Source of the DNA: Polynucleobacter campilacus
GTDB lineage: Bacteria > Pseudomonadota > Gammaproteobacteria > Burkholderiales > Burkholderiaceae
NCBI RefSeq assembly: GCF_002206625.1
Contig: NZ_NGUP01000005.1
Coordinates: forward strand, 1-64,000
Length of the DNA stretch: 64,000 bases
Reading direction: 5' to 3'
In this document: piece after piece, positions 23,684 to 32,641 of the stretch
Layout of the letters: the number at the start of each line of letters is the position of its first letter
Numbering within the stretch: the first letter of the stretch is position 1
Position numbers and translations under genes: made by a program
Notes under the pieces: generated by a model
What the model saw: the letters and a program-made list of their open reading frames with translations, nothing else
Databases searched by the model: none
Told to the model about the DNA's origin: nothing

Positions 23684-24475
23684 TTACTGAATCTTTGCCT
23701 TAGCGCGAAGTTTTTGCATCATTTCTGAGAACTTTACTTTTTGCCAATTCTGATCAGACATGATCATTTGTTTTAGCTGGTCTTTCATCTCATCAAAGCT
23801 AGGAGCCTTGGCTTCACGAGAATCTAGGGTCTTGATAATGTGATATCCAAATTGAGATTTCACTGGCTTATCAGTAATCTGACCGTTCTTAAGTTGCACC
23901 ATGGCTTTTGAAAACTCAGGAACCAGGGCTTTATCAGATACCCAGCCGAGGTCGCCACCATTTTTAGCGGAGCCGGGATCTTTAGATTTAGCTTTGGCCA
24001 TATCTTCAAAATTAGCGCCAGCCTTCAGCTGGACAATGATCGCTTTGGCATCTGCTTCTTTGTCCACCAATATATGCTCTACGTGATATTCCTTACCGGC
24101 ATACTCACCTTTGATGTTTTCATAGGCGGCCTTCAGGTCTGCATCCGTGACGCCTTCGCGCTCTACATAGTCCTCAAAAACAGCCCCCACTAAAACTCCC
24201 ACACGCGCTTGTTCTAATTGCTCACGTACCGCTTCTTTTTGGATAACCCCACGCTTATCAGCGTCCTGCAAAATCAATTCACGGGTGATTAGCATTTCTC
24301 GGGCTTGATCTCGTACTTGAGGATCATCTGGCTTACCCATTTTTTCCACTAACTTATCTAACTGAGCCTTAGGAATAGCTTTGCCGTTGACGATGACAGC
24401 ATTCTGAGCAACTGCATTTGCTGACAAGAAGAGGGCAAAAAGACTGATAGTAAAAGAGGATTGAAGTTTCAACAT
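23684..24475 (-). CDS. Periplasmic parvulin-type peptidyl-prolyl isomerase
   Basis: A 263-residue periplasmic folding helper. Signal peptide cleaved after ANAVA-Q (about 23); SurA-like N-terminal helices (31-115); parvulin domain (about 125-230) with the signatures EYHVEHILV, SKDPGSAKNGGDLGWV and SQFGYHIIKTLD. A basic C-terminal helix follows. It ends the minus-strand run yciB-bolA-PPIase, an order I recall from Burkholderiales. Confidence 0.92.
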   Translation of the reverse strand: MLKLQSSFTISLFALFLSANAVAQNAVIVNGKAIPKAQLDKLVEKMGKPDDPQVRDQAREMLITRELILQDADKRGVIQKEAVREQLEQARVGVLVGAVFEDYVEREGVTDADLKAAYENIKGEYAGKEYHVEHILVDKEADAKAIIVQLKAGANFEDMAKAKSKDPGSAKNGGDLGWVSDKALVPEFSKAMVQLKNGQITDKPVKSQFGYHIIKTLDSREAKAPSFDEMKDQLKQMIMSDQNWQKVKFSEMMQKLRAKAKIQ

Positions 24476-24535
24476 AGTGGGAGATTATTTAATAAATGGT
24501 CTGAATGATCCGGTTTCAATGGCTGTCAGTGTAAA

Positions 24536-24826
24536 TCAAACTGATGAGCCGGATTCACCTGGTGCTATGGCATTAATTGTTAGGGCATGGATCTCTGTTG
24601 GGATATGTCGATTTAAGGCAGCGTAGACTGCGCGATGTCTAGCGACTAAGCCCAGACCCTTGAATTCTGGGGCAACGATAGTCAGCTTAAAGTGGCCACC
24701 ACCAGTAGCTGCGCCCGCATGCCCAGCATGCAGATGACTTTCATCTTCAATCTGAAGATGCTCAATCGCAAATGTTTTATGTAGGTCCTGCTCAAATAAT
24801 GCAATACGTGCTTGATTAATACTCAT
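24536..24826 (-). CDS. BolA family protein
   Basis: A 96-residue protein with the BolA/IbaG fold: FAIEHLQIEDESHLHAGH, then GGGHFKLTIVAPEFKG and RHRAVYAALN. The conserved His residues (HLHAGHAG) can bind an Fe-S cluster with a monothiol glutaredoxin. It overlaps the yciB stop by four bases (ATGA), so translation is coupled. Role in iron-sulfur trafficking or envelope control is from family knowledge. Confidence 0.93.
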   Translation of the reverse strand: MSINQARIALFEQDLHKTFAIEHLQIEDESHLHAGHAGAATGGGHFKLTIVAPEFKGLGLVARHRAVYAALNRHIPTEIHALTINAIAPGESGSSV

Positions 24827-25371
24827 TCAGAGGGATGCTCCATATGACGTGAAAGCCAAATACCTTGGGCGATGACAAAGGCGACTAGTAAGCCTGTGCT
24901 ACCAAAGAGCTTGAAGTTAACCCAAGTTTCTTCAGAGAACTCAAAAGCGATATACAGATTGAGGATACCCATCAGGAAGAAGAATGCAGCCCAAGCCATA
25001 TTGAGTCGATGCCAAACTGAGTGCGAGTTTTCTGGTTTGAGAGTAACTTGCTTGCCCATGAGAACTTGAATCCAATTTTTACTGAAGAATTGGGCGCTTA
25101 TAAATAAAGCCCCTGAAAATAGCCAGTAAAGGGCAGTCGGTTTTAGTTGGATAAAAGTCTTGTCATGCAAAAAGATGGTTAGGCTGCCAAATACTAGAAT
25201 CATGACCAAACTAACCCATTGCATGGCATCGATCTTGCGGTGGCGATAGTAAACCCACAGAATTTGTCCAATAGTTGCAACCATGGCAACAATCGTTGCG
25301 GTGTAGATATCACCAAATTTAAAGGCGATAAAGAACAGGATGATGGGGAATAGATCGAATAAAAATTTCAT
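24823..25371 (-). CDS. yciB: Septation/inner-membrane protein YciB (IspZ)
   Basis: A 182-residue inner-membrane protein with five or six helices, of the YciB family, which links cell-envelope synthesis and division. Motifs: MKFLFDLFPIILFF at the N-terminus, GSLTIFLHDKTFI, LYWLFSGALF and NLAWA-like NMAWAAFFFLMG with ETWVNFKLFG. The open frame extends to 25452, but ATG 25371 gives the family N-terminus and avoids overlap with the end of msrB. It runs into bolA. Confidence 0.92.
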   Translation of the reverse strand: MKFLFDLFPIILFFIAFKFGDIYTATIVAMVATIGQILWVYYRHRKIDAMQWVSLVMILVFGSLTIFLHDKTFIQLKPTALYWLFSGALFISAQFFSKNWIQVLMGKQVTLKPENSHSVWHRLNMAWAAFFFLMGILNLYIAFEFSEETWVNFKLFGSTGLLVAFVIAQGIWLSRHMEHPSE

Positions 25372-25405
25372 AAGAGGCATTATCCAGCTATTTAATATTT
25401 CAGCC

Positions 25406-25823
25406 CTATTTATCAGATTCGTTTGTGGGCTTTGCATTAGAGCTAGGCTCAAAGCTCAAAGATGCAGAATTAATGCAATAGCGTAAGCCAGTTGGATTTG
25501 GGCCATCGTCAAAGACATGGCCTAAATGGGCATCACAGTTGGCGCAGCGTACTTCAGTACGAATCATTCCATGGCTAACATCCTTAATTTCTTTGATGGC
25601 TGATTCTTCCTCTGGTTGGTTGTAGCTAGGCCATCCGCAGCCAGCATCAAATTTAGTGTCTGAAAGGAAGAGCGGGGTATGACAGCAAACGCAGCTATAT
25701 CTACCTTTGTCCCAATGGTCCCAATATTTTCCAGTAAATGGCCTTTCAGTAGCAGCCTCTCTAGTGACGCGATACTCAATATCGGTAAGTATTTTTTTTG
25801 TATTCTGGATTTGTTTTTTTCAT
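25406..25823 (-). pseudogene. msrB: Peptide-methionine (R)-S-oxide reductase gene with a one-base frameshift
   Basis: MsrB reduces methionine-R-sulfoxide in proteins. From about 25795 down to TAG at 25408-25406 the frame encodes a complete MsrB core: zinc cysteines in SCVCC and [32 protein letters not shown] and the catalytic Cys in RYCINSASL. The natural start, ATG 25823 ([10 protein letters not shown]), is in another frame; as written it stops after 15 codons. Dropping one A from the A8 run at 25792-25799 restores [20 protein letters not shown]. It lies between selO and yciB on the same strand. Confidence 0.85.
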
Positions 25824-25857
25824 AAGAACTCTCTTGATTTCAATCGGTAGTGAGGTA

Positions 25858-27324
25858 TTAGGAAGAGCAGCTAACTTCAATGAACTCTAGATCTGGAGGA
25901 GGGGGGTTTGCGTACTCTTGGTATTGCTCTTGTTCATCAAACGGGCTCTCTAAAATGCTTAAGAGTTTAGCCACTTCAGAAAAGTCTTGCTGTTGAGCCT
26001 TTTCAATAGCAGCTTGGGCTAAATGATTGCGCAATATATATTTTGGGTTGACTGCATTCATTCTTTGTTTGCGTTCAGCATCAACACTAGATTCTGCCTG
26101 TAAGCGCGCGATGTAATCACTAAACCATTGATCAATCGCATCCCGATCAATAAAATCATTGCGTGCTTCGATTTGGCTGATAGGGGCATTAGAATTAATA
26201 TCCGCAAGCCCTCTAAAGAACTTTGTAAAGTCGACTCTTGTCTCATGCATCATCTGAAGTAGTCTTTCAATGAGTTCGATATCTTCTTCTTGCTCATTAA
26301 CGAAGCCCAGCTTGCCCCTAAATAGAGTCTGCCAATCTTTTTCAAAGATGATTGGAAATTCACTGAGCGCATCAGTGAGTAGCTTTTGGGCTTCTTCTTT
26401 AGAGTGATCTAATTCTAGTAAAGGTAAAAAGGCGCTCGCTAAGCAAGCCATATTCCAATGCATGATCTGCGGCTGGCGATGATAAGAATAGCGGCCACCA
26501 TGATCGCTATGATTGCAGATGTGGTCCATTTGAAATTGATCCAGAAAGCCAAAAGGACCATAGTCAATCGTCAGTCCTAATACGCTGATATTGTCGCTGT
26601 TGAGAACTCCATGACAAAAGCCAACGGCTTGCCACTGAGCAACTAGCTTTGCATTTCGCTCAGATATCTTTTGAAATAGCGCTAAGTAGTGATCTTTATT
26701 ATTAAGGCATTCTGAATAATGCTCATTTATTAGTAAATCTGCGAGCTCTTTCAGTCGAGCGATATTTTGGGTTGAAGCAAAGTGTTCAAAATGACCAACG
26801 CGAATAAAACTCGGTGCTAAGCGGGCGCACACGGCAGCAGTTTCTAGGGCCTCTCGCAAGACTGGCATCTTAGATCCGACCACCGATAACGCCCTGCTGG
26901 TGGGGATACCTAAAGAAAACATAGCTTCGCTGCATAAAAACTCGCGGATAGAAGAGCGCAAGACAGCTCTGCCATCACCCATGCGCGAATAACGCGTCTT
27001 ACCAGCACCCTTTAGTTGTAGTTCTTGGCCAGCGATATTGCCCAAGAGGATTGCTCTACCATCGCCTAGCTGTCCAGCCCAGACGCCAAATTGATGTCCG
27101 CTGTAAGCAGTGGCAATTGGATTGGGAAATTTCTGAGACTGAGTCTCCAGACTATTTCCTGCTAAAAGGTTCAGCCAAGACCCATCCTCTGGATAGCCAT
27201 CACTCTTTAACTTGAGTTTGAGTAATTTAGCTGCCGATGATGAAAAAGCCACCCAATAGGGCTCTGGAATCGGGCTTGGTTGTAGTTCTTGGACAGCGTC
27301 ATCGCCGCTTAAAGTAAAGGCCAT
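25858..27324 (-). CDS. selO: Protein adenylyltransferase SelO (YdiU)
   Basis: A pseudokinase that transfers AMP from ATP to proteins. The 488-residue product has PNPIATAYSGHQFGVWAGQLGDGRA, LKGAGKTRYSRMGDGRAVLRSSIREFL and the NSDNISVLGLTIDYGPFGFLD active-site segment. It ends EVSCSS, with Cys at the third-last place where eukaryotic SelO has selenocysteine. ATG 27324 is chosen; a TTG nine codons earlier is also open. It is 34 bases upstream of msrB, so a redox-linked operon is plausible. Confidence 0.95.
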   Translation of the reverse strand: MAFTLSGDDAVQELQPSPIPEPYWVAFSSSAAKLLKLKLKSDGYPEDGSWLNLLAGNSLETQSQKFPNPIATAYSGHQFGVWAGQLGDGRAILLGNIAGQELQLKGAGKTRYSRMGDGRAVLRSSIREFLCSEAMFSLGIPTSRALSVVGSKMPVLREALETAAVCARLAPSFIRVGHFEHFASTQNIARLKELADLLINEHYSECLNNKDHYLALFQKISERNAKLVAQWQAVGFCHGVLNSDNISVLGLTIDYGPFGFLDQFQMDHICNHSDHGGRYSYHRQPQIMHWNMACLASAFLPLLELDHSKEEAQKLLTDALSEFPIIFEKDWQTLFRGKLGFVNEQEEDIELIERLLQMMHETRVDFTKFFRGLADINSNAPISQIEARNDFIDRDAIDQWFSDYIARLQAESSVDAERKQRMNAVNPKYILRNHLAQAAIEKAQQQDFSEVAKLLSILESPFDEQEQYQEYANPPPPDLEFIEVSCSS

Positions 27325-27379
27325 AAGAACTATTCTAGGGGGATTTCCCAAATAGCGTTTGAGCTACTAAAATCCGGGT

Positions 27380-27871
27380 ATGAATAAACAAGTCCAGATC
27401 AATGCCCAAACTCAGCTTGCCAACTTAGGTGAAGAATTAAATGTTCCCTTTTTAAAGCTTCTGGGTGTTCGCTGTCTGAGCGCAGAAATGGGCAAAGGGG
27501 AGATCTTGCTAGCTCTTAAGCCAGAGCATACCAATACTTGGGCCGTAGCCCATGGCGGCGTTCTTCTCACTCTAATGGATGTGGCTATGGCTGTAGCTGC
27601 CAGATCAGGTGATCCTGGTGACCGCAGTGTGGTCACAATTGAATTGAAAAATAACTTTATGCAGGCTGCCAATGGCGTATTACGTGTAAAAGCCGATACG
27701 GTTCGTAGTACAGCCACTATGGCCTTTTGTGAAGCTAAGCTTTACAACGATCAGGGTGAAGTGTGCTGTATGGCGACAGGAACGTTTAAATACTTAAAGC
27801 GCTTAGCAACTCGCAATGCTGATGGCAGTCGTGTTGTGAATGATGACCTACGTGGCGAAACAAACGACTAA
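27380..27871 (+). CDS. PaaI-type hotdog thioesterase
   Basis: A 163-residue cytosolic acyl-CoA thioesterase of the hotdog fold. Signature: NTWAVAHGGVLLTLMDVAMAVAA (HGG around residue 60) and VTIELKNNFMQAANGVLRVKAD. Family members hydrolyse aryl- or acyl-CoA esters; the substrate here is not determinable. Convergent with the NRDE gene, with three bases between stops. Confidence 0.85.
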   Translation: MNKQVQINAQTQLANLGEELNVPFLKLLGVRCLSAEMGKGEILLALKPEHTNTWAVAHGGVLLTLMDVAMAVAARSGDPGDRSVVTIELKNNFMQAANGVLRVKADTVRSTATMAFCEAKLYNDQGEVCCMATGTFKYLKRLATRNADGSRVVNDDLRGETND

Positions 27872-27874
27872 GAA

Positions 27875-28732
27875 TTAAACCGAAAGATTAGAGCCGGGTG
27901 CAGCACTAAGAGCGCCGGTAATCACGTCATGGCCAACTGTGCCAGTAGCATCGAAGCGACGTTCTACCATTTCAAATTGACCGTCTTTACGTACTCTGAG
28001 CACTGTGCTGGAACGCGTTCCATAGGTATCAGTTTTAATGAAGGCGGGTGAGAGTGCCTTTTCCCATTCGCGAGTCACGCCGGTATTAGGCAGTTCATGA
28101 TCACTTGCGTGATGGGTATCAGCTAGTAACTTTAAATATTGGTCTACATTTTTTAGTTGACCACTATCCATAGCAAGTGTCTGTGCAAAGGCAGCTACAC
28201 GATGGTTTACCTTAGGCCATGGCGTATCGAGCATGGCATTAGAAAGCCCGTAAACACCAGCATCTAAGGGTTGCTGAGGGAAAACTTTACGTGGACGAAT
28301 ACTCTGGCCCATCATCATACGGTTACTAACCCAATGCATCTGGGCATTCTCAGGATTACTTAGGTCAGCCATTAAAAGATTAAAGCCGTTGTAATTCTGG
28401 AAACGCTTTACATTTTCTTGGATGAAGTCAGTAGGTTGCTCCTTTCCTGAAAGATACATTAAGGAGAGTTCTCCACGCGTTCTTGAGTCAGGATTTTTTT
28501 CGCTAGGCGCCCTAACATTCGTCAGTGCGGCAAACTTACCGGTCTTGGTAAAGCCTAGCCAGGTACCTGGGCTTCCCAAAACATCAGCACGATCTCTACC
28601 AGCTAAAATATGGGGGTGCTCTGGCCACCAAGAAATACCTTCAGTGTCACGCTCATAAAACTCATCGCGATTAGCTGCAACTACCAAGGGGTAGTCAGGA
28701 TGTGATTTCCAGGCAAAAAGGATCAGGCACAT
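27875..28732 (-). CDS. NRDE (TANGO2-like) family protein
   Basis: A 285-residue protein of the NRDE family, named for its conserved motif, seen here as VVAANRDEFYERDT (about 17-30). MCLILFAWKSHPDYPL is the standard N-terminus, with Cys2 exposed after Met removal as in Ntn-type hydrolases; also GGRD-like AGRDRADVLGSPGTWLG. The bacterial function is unknown; the human homologue TANGO2 is linked to heme and lipid handling. Next gene upstream on this strand is ygfZ. Confidence 0.88.
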   Translation of the reverse strand: MCLILFAWKSHPDYPLVVAANRDEFYERDTEGISWWPEHPHILAGRDRADVLGSPGTWLGFTKTGKFAALTNVRAPSEKNPDSRTRGELSLMYLSGKEQPTDFIQENVKRFQNYNGFNLLMADLSNPENAQMHWVSNRMMMGQSIRPRKVFPQQPLDAGVYGLSNAMLDTPWPKVNHRVAAFAQTLAMDSGQLKNVDQYLKLLADTHHASDHELPNTGVTREWEKALSPAFIKTDTYGTRSSTVLRVRKDGQFEMVERRFDATGTVGHDVITGALSAAPGSNLSV

Positions 28733-28746
28733 ATCAGCAGAAAATC

Positions 28747-29724
28747 CTAAATTTCAATGAATGGATAAGGCAATGGATCTATTTTTAACACAGGTCCTTG
28801 CACGCTTCCTAGATGGATTTCTCCACCTTCTAGCGCATCCAATTTGCATTCCACCTGGAGGTCGATTCTATTGGGCTCTGTGGGGGATGGAGATGACAGG
28901 ACCACCATACCAGCTGGTTGGGCGGGGTCGTTCTCATGAAAAAGCTCGGTACCTGGGGCTATCGAGACGCTACCTAGGGAGTCTATTGAAGTGTGCGCTA
29001 GTTGCAGCCGCCTCTTGATAACGCCCCGGTATTGGCTACGCGCGACGATTTCTTGTCCTGGATAGCAACCCTTTTTAAAGTCCACTCCGGCAACGGATTC
29101 AAAGTTAATCATTTGCGGAACAAATTGCTCTTGCGTTGCTAGAACAATTCTCGGAATTGCACTCATTACCTCAAGATGATCCCACTGTATGGAATCATCA
29201 CTCAAGTTGCTCTCTGAGCCATCATTATTCCGTGCAATCAATACTCGTGAATACGTGTAATTATTTGCTAAGACATTTGGTAGGCGTAAGCCAATTTGAC
29301 CAACTTCTATTTTGAGATCTGCAATATCTGATTCAATGCAGCAATATCCAGAAATACTCCATGCAGATGATGCATCGATCACTTTTACTTTGGAGCGCAG
29401 CACAAACATCGATAAGCGTTTGGCTATAGATGCTGCGATATCTTTGGAGAGGAATAGTGCAAAACGATCTGGCGCATTGACATCTTCAGGAAATTGCCCA
29501 ATCCAGGCGCTGGCTAGTAATCTTCCTTTTGGATTGCAATATCCGACCAGTCTGACTGAGTTATGGGTTTGGGCAGTTTGCGGGGCGAAGGTCCGATTCA
29601 AGCCCAATACAGAATTACTCAGCTGATTTTGTAAAAAACTAGCGGCATCTGCACCCTCCACAAAAATGAGGCCCCATTGGGGGAGATTGGCTTGTATTGG
29701 TGTATTTTGGGGGTGATTGATCAT
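28747..29724 (-). CDS. ygfZ: Folate-binding protein YgfZ
   Basis: Tetrahydrofolate-dependent helper for Fe-S protein maturation, related to GcvT. The 325-residue product has the diagnostic KGCYPGQEIVAR motif (Cys in the centre) and the N-terminal EGADAASFLQNQLSNSV pattern. It is divergent from mltG with about 20 bases between starts, the arrangement I recall in Burkholderiales. Confidence 0.92.
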   Translation of the reverse strand: MINHPQNTPIQANLPQWGLIFVEGADAASFLQNQLSNSVLGLNRTFAPQTAQTHNSVRLVGYCNPKGRLLASAWIGQFPEDVNAPDRFALFLSKDIAASIAKRLSMFVLRSKVKVIDASSAWSISGYCCIESDIADLKIEVGQIGLRLPNVLANNYTYSRVLIARNNDGSESNLSDDSIQWDHLEVMSAIPRIVLATQEQFVPQMINFESVAGVDFKKGCYPGQEIVARSQYRGVIKRRLQLAHTSIDSLGSVSIAPGTELFHENDPAQPAGMVVLSSPSPTEPNRIDLQVECKLDALEGGEIHLGSVQGPVLKIDPLPYPFIEI

Positions 29725-29744
29725 GACCCTTTTATCATAGCCTG

Positions 29745-30812
29745 ATGAGTAGAAAAATTCAGGGAAGTCGTCGTTTTAATAAGAACAACACTTTGGGCCA
29801 ACGTCTTAGAGCTTGGCTATATGGGCTTCTTGCGGTGATTGGTATCTTCTATAGCGGCATCTTTTTATGGCCAGTAGTTCCATCCAATCCCAATGTGGCT
29901 GATTTGCTAGTTTATAAGGTCAAAGTTAAGCCCCAGTCAGGACTTGCTAGCATTTCCGGGCAATTAGAGGAGCAGGGCGTTTCTACGAATTCAATCGTAT
30001 TTCAGGTGAGCGCAAGAGCTTTGTTGGTTGGATCAAAGCTAAAACCAGGAACTTATCTTTTACCAACGAGTGCAAGTTTAGGAACCATTCTTCTTCAAAT
30101 TGCCCGAGGCGATAGGGTGAAGGAGAGTATTGCCATCGTTCCCGGCATGACCATCTGGCAATTAAGGCAATTGGTGGATGCGCATCCATCATTGCTTCAT
30201 CAGACTAAGGGCATGAGTCCAAAAGAAATACTGCAAAAACTCAACCTTAGTTATCCGGGGCTTGAAGGTATTTTTATGCCAGATACCTATATCTTTGATC
30301 CGGACGAGTCTGATATTGAAATCTATCGCAGGGCGTCACAGGCAATGCAAAAACAGCTTTCTTACGCATGGTCACAAAAAGAGGCAAATTCCCCCTTGAA
30401 AACACCTTATGAGCTTCTCACTCTGGCATCTATTGTGGAAAAGGAAACTGGGCGTTCAGCTGACAGGGGCTTGGTTGCAGCCGTCTTCACCAATCGCTTA
30501 AATAAGGGAATGATGTTGCAAACCGATCCTACCGTTATTTATGGCATTGGCCCTCAATTTGACGGTAATCTTCGTAAAGCAGATCTTCGCAAAGACAATC
30601 CCTACAATACCTATATGCGCAAAGGATTGCCTCCAACCCCCATCGCCATGCCGAGCAAAGAATCAATTCAAGCAGCCATTCATCCTGCTGTAAGCAATGT
30701 ATTATTTTTTGTAGCTAAAGGCGATGGCAGTAGCCACTTTTCTCAAAGCCTTAGTGAGCATGAGAGGGCAGTGGATCAATATCAGCGCAAGCCAAGCCGG
30801 ACATCCCATTAA
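29745..30812 (+). CDS. mltG: Endolytic murein transglycosylase MltG
   Basis: Inner-membrane enzyme that cuts nascent peptidoglycan glycan strands. The 355-residue protein has one N-terminal membrane helix (about 23-43), a LysM-like part, and the YceG catalytic domain with the active Glu in LASIVEKETGRSADR; further motifs LQTDPTVIYG and YNTYMRKGLPPTPIAMPS. First gene of mltG-tmk-holB-tatD, the same order as in E. coli. Confidence 0.95.
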   Translation: MSRKIQGSRRFNKNNTLGQRLRAWLYGLLAVIGIFYSGIFLWPVVPSNPNVADLLVYKVKVKPQSGLASISGQLEEQGVSTNSIVFQVSARALLVGSKLKPGTYLLPTSASLGTILLQIARGDRVKESIAIVPGMTIWQLRQLVDAHPSLLHQTKGMSPKEILQKLNLSYPGLEGIFMPDTYIFDPDESDIEIYRRASQAMQKQLSYAWSQKEANSPLKTPYELLTLASIVEKETGRSADRGLVAAVFTNRLNKGMMLQTDPTVIYGIGPQFDGNLRKADLRKDNPYNTYMRKGLPPTPIAMPSKESIQAAIHPAVSNVLFFVAKGDGSSHFSQSLSEHERAVDQYQRKPSRTSH

Positions 30813-30828
30813 TGCGATTTAATTTCAT

Positions 30829-31467
30829 ATGACATCAATGTATCCAGGATTTTTTATTAGCTTTGAAGGTATTGATGGTGCCGGTAAGAGCACTCATCTC
30901 GAGTCGTTTCAACGGCTGATGCAAGAGCGCTATCCCGATCGTGAAGTGGTCATGACCCGCGAGCCGGGTGGCACACCTTTGGGTGAGCAGCTAAGGGCAT
31001 TGTTGCTGGATGCCCCAATGAATTTAGAGACAGAAGCTTTGTTAATGTTTGCTGCTCGTCGTGAACATATCGCTCAAGTGATTGAGCCTGCTTTGAAGGC
31101 TGGAAAAATAGTCATTTCAGACCGATTCACGGATGCTAGCTTTGCTTATCAAGGAGGAGGGCGGGGCTTAAGTCTTGATAAATTAAATCAACTTGAGCGT
31201 TGGGTGCAAGGCGGCGCTAATGGCCTCTTACTCCAGCCTAATCTCACGATCCTGTTTGATTTACCAGGTGAGATTGCAGAGGCGCGTCGCTCTAAAGCAC
31301 GAGCACCAGATAAGTTTGAAAAAATGGATTTAAATTTCTTTGAGAAAGTTCGCCAAGAGTATCTTCGCCGCGCCAAGGAAGATCCATCGCGCTTTCATTT
31401 AGTAGATGCCACAAAAACTCCAGACCTCATTTGGAATGAATTAAGTCATTTGAAATTCAAAATCTAA
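30829..31467 (+). CDS. tmk: Thymidylate kinase
   Basis: Phosphorylates dTMP to dTDP. The 212-residue protein has the P-loop [12 protein letters not shown] (about 9-20), the [14 protein letters not shown] dTMP-binding segment and [18 protein letters not shown]. An internal ATG four codons in is also possible as start. It abuts holB with no gap (stop TAA, then ATG). Confidence 0.97.
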   Translation: MTSMYPGFFISFEGIDGAGKSTHLESFQRLMQERYPDREVVMTREPGGTPLGEQLRALLLDAPMNLETEALLMFAARREHIAQVIEPALKAGKIVISDRFTDASFAYQGGGRGLSLDKLNQLERWVQGGANGLLLQPNLTILFDLPGEIAEARRSKARAPDKFEKMDLNFFEKVRQEYLRRAKEDPSRFHLVDATKTPDLIWNELSHLKFKI

Positions 31468-32610
31468 ATGAGTGACTCCATGCTTGCCGAACCAAAAAAG
31501 TCTCTAGCGCCATGGCTGCAAGGGCTATGGGATAACTTGGATTTTTCCAACTTTCCTAATGCGACCTTATTGCATGGTCAATCCGGCATTGGTAAATTTG
31601 CATTTTCGCTTGAGCTTGCAAAAGCCCTCTTATGTGAGAGTTCTCACACAGCTTCACGTCCCTGCAATCAATGTGAGGCCTGCCATTGGTTTAGCACTGG
31701 AAATCATCCCGACTTTATTGCCCTGGTTCCCGAGACGCATCGCAGGCTATTGCCGCATGCCGACTATGAAAGTGATGAGTCTCCAAAGAAAGGCAAAGCA
31801 GTACGAGATGATTCTGATGGTGAGACTAGTGAAAAGAAAGAAAAGAAAAATATTTCCATTGAAGAGACTCGTAGCGCTATAGAAGGTCTTTCAATTGGTT
31901 CGCATCGAGGGGGTAATCGTGTGATCTTGATTTACCCCTTAGAGATGCTGCGTTCTGATTCTGCCAATACTTTACTAAAGTCCTTAGAAGAGCCCCCAGC
32001 AAATACTATCTTTATCTTGTTAGCTGATCGAGTAGATCGTGTTCTGCCGACCATTCGTTCTCGTTGTCGCTTACTGACTGCGCCACGCCCAGATCGTGAG
32101 CAAGGCTTAGCGTGGTTACGTTCGCAATTACAGAAAATCAATGGGCTTAAAGTAAACGATGCTGATATTGAAACCGTTTACGATGAACAGGGTGGGGCGC
32201 CATACTCAGTTTTAGATTCCTTGATTGCAAGAAACAATCAAGATGACAAAGATGAATTAACGATTGCCATTCAAGCCTCACGCTATCTGCTTCAATCCAT
32301 GTCGCAAGGAGTGCGCATGAATTGGTTAGATTCTGCGGAGAAGACGCACAAGGCCCGATACAGCTATTTATTGGCCGCAATGCAACGCTGGACCTCTGAT
32401 CTTCAAGCTGTTGCACAGGGCGGTAACCCGCGTTATTACCCAAAACACATTGCAACGCTTCAAAGTTTGTCTCAAACCGCCAAGACCCCCAAACTGCATC
32501 ATTTTTGGAAATCTCTGATTCAAGCTCGTCGTCATGAAAATCACCCCTTGGCTAATAGAGTTCAGTTAGAAGCCTTGCTATCTCAATACCAACAAGTTTT
32601 TGAATCTTAA
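31468..32610 (+). CDS. holB: DNA polymerase III delta' subunit
   Basis: Clamp-loader subunit of the replicative polymerase. Of 380 residues, the AAA+ part starts with ATLLHGQSGIGKFAF (a P-loop-like element, about 30-45), the zinc module is C-x(n)-CNQCEACHWF (50s-70s) and the SRC motif is TIRSRCRLL. A charged insert at about 100-128 (DESPKKGKAVRDDSDGE...KKEKK) separates zinc module and core; it is low-complexity. The gene begins right at the tmk stop. Confidence 0.93.
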   Translation: MSDSMLAEPKKSLAPWLQGLWDNLDFSNFPNATLLHGQSGIGKFAFSLELAKALLCESSHTASRPCNQCEACHWFSTGNHPDFIALVPETHRRLLPHADYESDESPKKGKAVRDDSDGETSEKKEKKNISIEETRSAIEGLSIGSHRGGNRVILIYPLEMLRSDSANTLLKSLEEPPANTIFILLADRVDRVLPTIRSRCRLLTAPRPDREQGLAWLRSQLQKINGLKVNDADIETVYDEQGGAPYSVLDSLIARNNQDDKDELTIAIQASRYLLQSMSQGVRMNWLDSAEKTHKARYSYLLAAMQRWTSDLQAVAQGGNPRYYPKHIATLQSLSQTAKTPKLHHFWKSLIQARRHENHPLANRVQLEALLSQYQQVFES

Positions 32611-32641
32611 TTTAGACCTAGGCAGTCTAAAATAGCGAGTC

